A stretch of DNA of 64,000 nucleotides from Thraustochytrium sp. TN22. Taxonomy: Eukaryota; Sar; Bigyra; Thraustochytrida; Thraustochytriidae. The translations under genes and the position numbers were made by a program. The stretch covers positions 1 through 64,000 of the forward strand of contig JABLUY010000004.1 in assembly GCA_013306675.1 (NCBI GenBank). Direction: 5' to 3'. Positions 60,452-64,000 of the stretch are shown in pieces (positions within the stretch are counted from its first letter, which is position 1; every line of letters begins with the position of its first letter). Below the pieces are notes generated by a model, which saw only the letters and a list, made by a program, of their open reading frames with translations, was not told where the DNA came from and made no database searches.

Positions 60452-63400
60452 CTAACGGTCGACCCCGTCGGCAGCGTCCGTCATTATCTTGAGAATGTGC
60501 ACCATGCCGGACCGATCACCAACAACGATGGTGGCATTATAACGCATGCAAGCCTGTATGGAATGATCCGTCGTGAAGCCCACCCGGCCATCGACAGACA
60601 GGATCTGGACTCCATTCGTCACCGCAACCGGAAGGGCGCGATGCGCGGCGTTCGGACGCGCCAGCGCGGCTTGCGCGCCCACTTGCGCACCGGTCTGCAG
60701 GTCCCAGTGCAGCACAGTGCCTTTCCAGTCCTTGCTGATGATGATGCCGCCGTCCAGAGCCACGCTGTCGACAGACCGAGTGTGCCCCTCGAGCACGTGC
60801 AGCATTTGGCCGGTGTGAGCGTCCCACACGCGCACCGTCTTGTCGTCAGACCCAGACACGATCCGGTCGCCGTCCAAAGCCACGCTGTTGACAGACCAAG
60901 TGTGCCCCTCGAGCACGTGCAGCATTTGGCCGGTGTGAGCGTCCCACACGCGCACCGTCTTGTCGTAAGACCCAGACACGATCCGGTCGCCGTCCAAAGC
61001 CACGCTGTTGACAGACCGAGTGTGCCCCTCGAGCACGTGCAGCATTTGGCCGGTGTGAGCGTCCCACACGCGCATCGTCTTGTCCCAAGACCCAGACACG
61101 ATCCGGTCGCCGTCCAAAGCCACGCTGTTGACAGACCGAGTGTGCCCCTCGAGCACGTGCAGCATTTGGCCGGTGTGAGCGTCCCACACGCGCACCGTCT
61201 TGTCGTGCGACCCAGACACGACCCGGTCGCCGTCCAGAGCCACGCTGTTGACGTATGACGTGTGTCCATCACTCTCGCGGAGTTGGTCGCCGGTGCGAGG
61301 GTCCCACACGCACACCGTGTTGTCCGAAGGAGGAGAAAAAGCAAACGGAAGGCCAGACCCAGACACGATCCGGTCGCCGTCCAAAGCCACGCAGTTGACT
61401 CTGGACGTGTGCCCCTTGAACACGTGCAGCATCTGGCCGGTGTGAGCGTCCCACACGCGCACCGTCTGGTCGTTCGACCCGGACACGATCCGCTCGCTGT
61501 CCAAAGCCACGCTGGAGACTCTTGACGTGTGCCCCTCGAGTACGCGCAGCTGATCACCGGCGTGAGCATCCCACAAGCGCACCGTGTTGTCGTCAGACCC
61601 AGACACGATCCGGTCGCCGTCCATGGCCACGCTGTATACGGCAGACGTGTGCTCCTTGAGCACCTGCAGCTGGTCGCCAGTGTAGGCGTCCCACACGCGC
61701 ACCGTAGAGTCGTGAGACCCAGAAACGATCCGGTCGCCGTCCAAAGCCACGCTGTGGACCCTTGACGTGTGCCCCTCGAGCACATGCTGCTGGTCGCCGG
61801 CGTGAGCGGCCCACACGCGCACCGTGCCGTCGGAGGACCCAGACACGATCCGGTCGCCGTCCGAAGCCACGCTGTAGACAAAAGACGTGTGCCCCTCGAG
61901 TACATGCAACTGGTCGCCGGTGTGAGCGTCCCACACGCGCACGGTCTGGTCTGAAGACCCAGACACGATTCGGTCGCCGTCCGAAGCCACGCAGTGGACT
62001 CTTGACGTGTGCCCCTCGAGCAACAGGAGCTGCTCCCCGGTGTAAGCGTCCCACACGCGCACCGTCTTGTCGTCAGACCCCGACACGATCCGATCGCCTT
62101 GCAGAGCCACGCCTTGAACGGTGTCCTCATGGCCCCTGAGCAAGTGCAGGAGCGGACCGCACGGCGGAGCGAGAGATTGCTTGACGGGGCAGAGCCACGG
62201 GTGTTGCGGCGGTTGGAGCGTGCGTCGCAGGGGGTGATCGGGGGCTGTGGTGCGCGCGAGGACCTGGCTGGCGAGCTGGTCTGGGTCTGTGATGACGGCG
62301 TCCAAAGCCTTGCGGAGGAGTCGCGGCGTGTCGCTCTCAACATCGAGCCTGACCCGCTGCGCATCGTGGAGAACGCCGCCGAAAAAGGCGTGGCGCTTTG
62401 CGGGCGACGACGGGGCTAGTAGGAGCTCACGGACCCAGTCGAAGTTGTTGAGCAGCTCGCGCGCCTCCTCGGGCTCGCCTGCCTCTGTGAGGTGAAAGAT
62501 AACGTGCCTAAACGCGAAAGCGGTGCCAGTGCAGTCGTTGAGGAGAGCCTTGGCGAGCGTGGCGTGGCCTTGGCTGTGGCAAACCAGGAGCCTTTTGCCA
62601 GCCCGGCTTTTGTCCGTGAGGAAGTCGGGCATGGTCATGTGAATGAAGCGCACGGTGGAGGCATCCACTTCGAGGAGCTGCGCAGCCTCAGCGAGCAGGA
62701 CCTGGGTGTCGGCAAGGTCGCACTCGAAAATCTGCGCCACCACGCTGAGCGGGAGTGCGTCGCGCGCGGCGCACATGGCGCCGAGCAGGTTGGCGTAGAC
62801 GTCCTTGTCGCCCCGCAGCGGCCCGTCGAGCAGCCTCCCAAAGAGCTCCACGTACATGGCGTCGAGGCCGGAGGGGGAAAGGTCAACCAGCTGGGCGGCC
62901 GTCAGGTCGCTCATGCCATCCTCCATGAGCTTGCCGCGGAGCAGGGCGACGTACAAGAAGAGGCCCTGCGCGTCCTCCTCGAGCTGCGGCAGGGCAGCTT
63001 CGAGCTCCGCGTCGCTGGCCATGAAGCCCTTGAGCTTGGCGCGAAGGAGGCCAGCGATGTCGGCCTTGTTGCGCTCGTCGTCGAGCTCAAGGATGAGCGG
63101 GTCGTAGTGGGCCAGGCGCTCGCGGATCTCGTCCTCGGGCCTCGAGGCGACGAGGAGGCCGAGCCAGTCGGGCGTGCTGCGGCTCCACTCCTGGCGAATG
63201 ATGCGGAGGAGCGCGTCGCGCTGCTCGGGGTCGGCCTCGTCCAGCGCATCCAGCGCCACGATGACGCGCGTCGCGGGCGCAGCGACCTTGGAGCACGGCT
63301 CGGCGATGATGCGCTTGAACAGCGTGAGCGGGTCCTTGAGGTTGGATACGACGCCGCGGAGCTCCGGCGTGTATTGGTCGCGCAGGCCCGGGACGACCGC

Positions 63401-63970
63401 GGCGAGCTGGTTGGCGATGCTGAGCAGGCAAACGAGCACGTCCTTCGCCTGCACGTCATGGTAGCGGAAGAAGTGGGCGGCGCCGATGATGTAGGGCTGC
63501 GAGCGGGACAGGCGCTGCGAGACACGGGCCGTGATGGACCGCCGGGGCATCTCGGGCGCCGCTAGACCGAGCAGAACGGCGCAGATGGTGGCGATGGTGA
63601 CGGATTTGCCAAAGCCGGCAGGGCCGAGCATGGCCATGATGCGCGAGCCCCAGCCGGACTTTCTGGCCCAGTCGTCGAACTCACGGAGGATCCAGAGCCG
63701 GGTCCCGGTCTGGTACTCGCTCGCCTTGCCGCGGCCTTCGACGGCAAAGTCGTAGCCAAGCTTGAAGAGGGGCGGTGGCAGCGCCTGGGTCGCTCCCTCC
63801 TCGAGCGATTCGACGCCGGCCTTGGTGCGGATCATGCCGGCGAGCCTGTGCATGGCCTCGTCAAACTGAGCGTCCTCGTCGCCGCCGGACAGGTCCATGT
63901 AGAGATCTCTTTGAAAGATCATGCCGACGGCACCGGTCCAGTCATTTTGGCGAGGAATGGACGACTCCAT
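60452..63970 (-). CDS. NACHT-WD40 (STAND) protein, probably TIR-NACHT-WD40; 5' end beyond window
   Basis: 1,172 residues from the ATG at 63,970, but the frame stays open to the window edge and reads LKPKRRLAVV before that Met, so the real start is probably outside. Residues 1-50 (AVVMESSIPR, WTGAVGMIFQRDLYMDLSG) match the C-terminal end of TIR domains of the type ending in W-x-G-x-x-G ... LYxDLSG. The NACHT-type NTPase follows: Walker A GPAGFGKS at about 115-122, Walker B VIVALDALDEAD at about 233-244, then helical STAND regions. From about residue 611 there are 12 WD40 repeats of 40 residues, ending in a degenerate blade. Repeats 8-11 are nearly identical in DNA. One repeat (61,261-61,404) has an 8-residue insert. 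The family senses ligands through the WD40 part and oligomerises through NACHT to trigger the N-terminal effector. Confidence 0.88.
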   Translation of the reverse strand: MESSIPRQNDWTGAVGMIFQRDLYMDLSGGDEDAQFDEAMHRLAGMIRTKAGVESLEEGATQALPPPLFKLGYDFAVEGRGKASEYQTGTRLWILREFDDWARKSGWGSRIMAMLGPAGFGKSVTIATICAVLLGLAAPEMPRRSITARVSQRLSRSQPYIIGAAHFFRYHDVQAKDVLVCLLSIANQLAAVVPGLRDQYTPELRGVVSNLKDPLTLFKRIIAEPCSKVAAPATRVIVALDALDEADPEQRDALLRIIRQEWSRSTPDWLGLLVASRPEDEIRERLAHYDPLILELDDERNKADIAGLLRAKLKGFMASDAELEAALPQLEEDAQGLFLYVALLRGKLMEDGMSDLTAAQLVDLSPSGLDAMYVELFGRLLDGPLRGDKDVYANLLGAMCAARDALPLSVVAQIFECDLADTQVLLAEAAQLLEVDASTVRFIHMTMPDFLTDKSRAGKRLLVCHSQGHATLAKALLNDCTGTAFAFRHVIFHLTEAGEPEEARELLNNFDWVRELLLAPSSPAKRHAFFGGVLHDAQRVRLDVESDTPRLLRKALDAVITDPDQLASQVLARTTAPDHPLRRTLQPPQHPWLCPVKQSLAPPCGPLLHLLRGHEDTVQGVALQGDRIVSGSDDKTVRVWDAYTGEQLLLLEGHTSRVHCVASDGDRIVSGSSDQTVRVWDAHTGDQLHVLEGHTSFVYSVASDGDRIVSGSSDGTVRVWAAHAGDQQHVLEGHTSRVHSVALDGDRIVSGSHDSTVRVWDAYTGDQLQVLKEHTSAVYSVAMDGDRIVSGSDDNTVRLWDAHAGDQLRVLEGHTSRVSSVALDSERIVSGSNDQTVRVWDAHTGQMLHVFKGHTSRVNCVALDGDRIVSGSGLPFAFSPPSDNTVCVWDPRTGDQLRESDGHTSYVNSVALDGDRVVSGSHDKTVRVWDAHTGQMLHVLEGHTRSVNSVALDGDRIVSGSWDKTMRVWDAHTGQMLHVLEGHTRSVNSVALDGDRIVSGSYDKTVRVWDAHTGQMLHVLEGHTWSVNSVALDGDRIVSGSDDKTVRVWDAHTGQMLHVLEGHTRSVDSVALDGGIIISKDWKGTVLHWDLQTGAQVGAQAALARPNAAHRALPVAVTNGVQILSVDGRVGFTTDHSIQACMRYNATIVVGDRSGMVHILKIMTDAADGVDR
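60781..62124 (-). repeat. Tandem 120-bp coding repeats (WD40), high internal identity
   Basis: Eleven consecutive units of 120 bp (one of 144 bp) encode the WD40 blades. The three units 60,781-60,900, 60,901-61,020 and 61,021-61,140 differ from each other at only 2-5 positions in 120. Older units toward 62,124 are more diverged. This gradient points to recent tandem expansion or gene conversion at the 3' end of the gene. Confidence 0.9.
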
Positions 63971-64000
63971 GACAACCGCAAGCCTGCGCTTGGGCTTGAG

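Noticed and set aside
60781-62124. Regular 120-bp direct repeats mistaken for a CRISPR-like array
   Set aside because: They encode in-frame WD40 blades on the minus strand with no short unique spacers.

Overview
The window looks like nuclear DNA of a GC-rich, intron-poor single-celled eukaryote. It has very long uninterrupted reading frames (up to 3,500 codons), strong G/C at third codon positions, and eukaryote-only architectures: BEACH, ELM2-SANT, PHD, many-C2 proteins, a FAM92-type BAR protein, WDR47-like and DUS3. There is no bacterial operon layout. One clear 74-nt GT-AG intron was seen. A flagellate-forming stramenopile such as a thraustochytrid (labyrinthulomycete) would fit, but this is inference; nothing in the window proves the lineage.

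Layout. 0-5.4 kb: a large chromatin reader (FHA-like, ELM2-SANT, two RAMA domains, PHD, Tudor-like). 5.9-7.4 kb: a repeat protein built on a short Phe-Pro motif. 7.4-10.7 kb (minus): a C2 plus coiled-coil protein. 11.2-12.6 kb: a membrane-anchored LPMO-like protein. 13.2-14.4 kb: an unknown type II membrane protein. 14.9-24.5 kb (minus): a BEACH-WD40 giant. 25.3-27.5 kb: tRNA-dihydrouridine synthase 3. 27.6-38.1 kb (minus): a 3,521-residue protein with about 16 C2 domains, EF-hands and a SAM domain. 38.7-39.1 kb: a small WW-like membrane protein. 39.3-40.1 kb (minus): a FAM92/CIBAR-like BAR protein with two exons. 41.5-44.3 kb: a secreted glycoside-hydrolase-like protein. 44.6-47.4 kb: a WDR47-like WD40 protein. 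The genes mostly alternate in strand, giving short tail-to-tail gaps (37 and 83 nt) and longer head-to-head promoter gaps (about 0.55-1.5 kb).

From 47.4 kb the character changes to an accessory-like region. It starts with an AT-rich patch and a small tandem duplication. It then holds an LRR-Roc-COR protein with a C-terminal TIR-like domain (48.8-52.3 kb, minus), a complete-looking 5.4-kb DNA transposon (53,136-58,510) with matching inverted ends flanked by TA, and a minisatellite-rich spacer. At the right edge is a NACHT-WD40 protein (60.5 to beyond 63.97 kb, minus) whose upstream reading frame looks like the end of a TIR domain. The transposon encodes a THAP-like/DDE transposase and, on the other strand, an XPG/FEN-type nuclease and a SWIM-finger protein whose frames overlap by 8 nt.

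The strongest leads are: the RAMA/ELM2-SANT/PHD protein as a candidate reader of N6-methyladenine in DNA; the NACHT-WD40 gene, whose youngest WD40 repeats differ from each other only at amino-acid-changing sites, as in fungal self/non-self recognition NLRs; the LRR-Roc-COR-TIR receptor nearby; the transposon that pairs a PIF/Harbinger-like transposase with a flap-type nuclease; the 16xC2 giant; and an LPMO fold that appears to lack its copper histidines.
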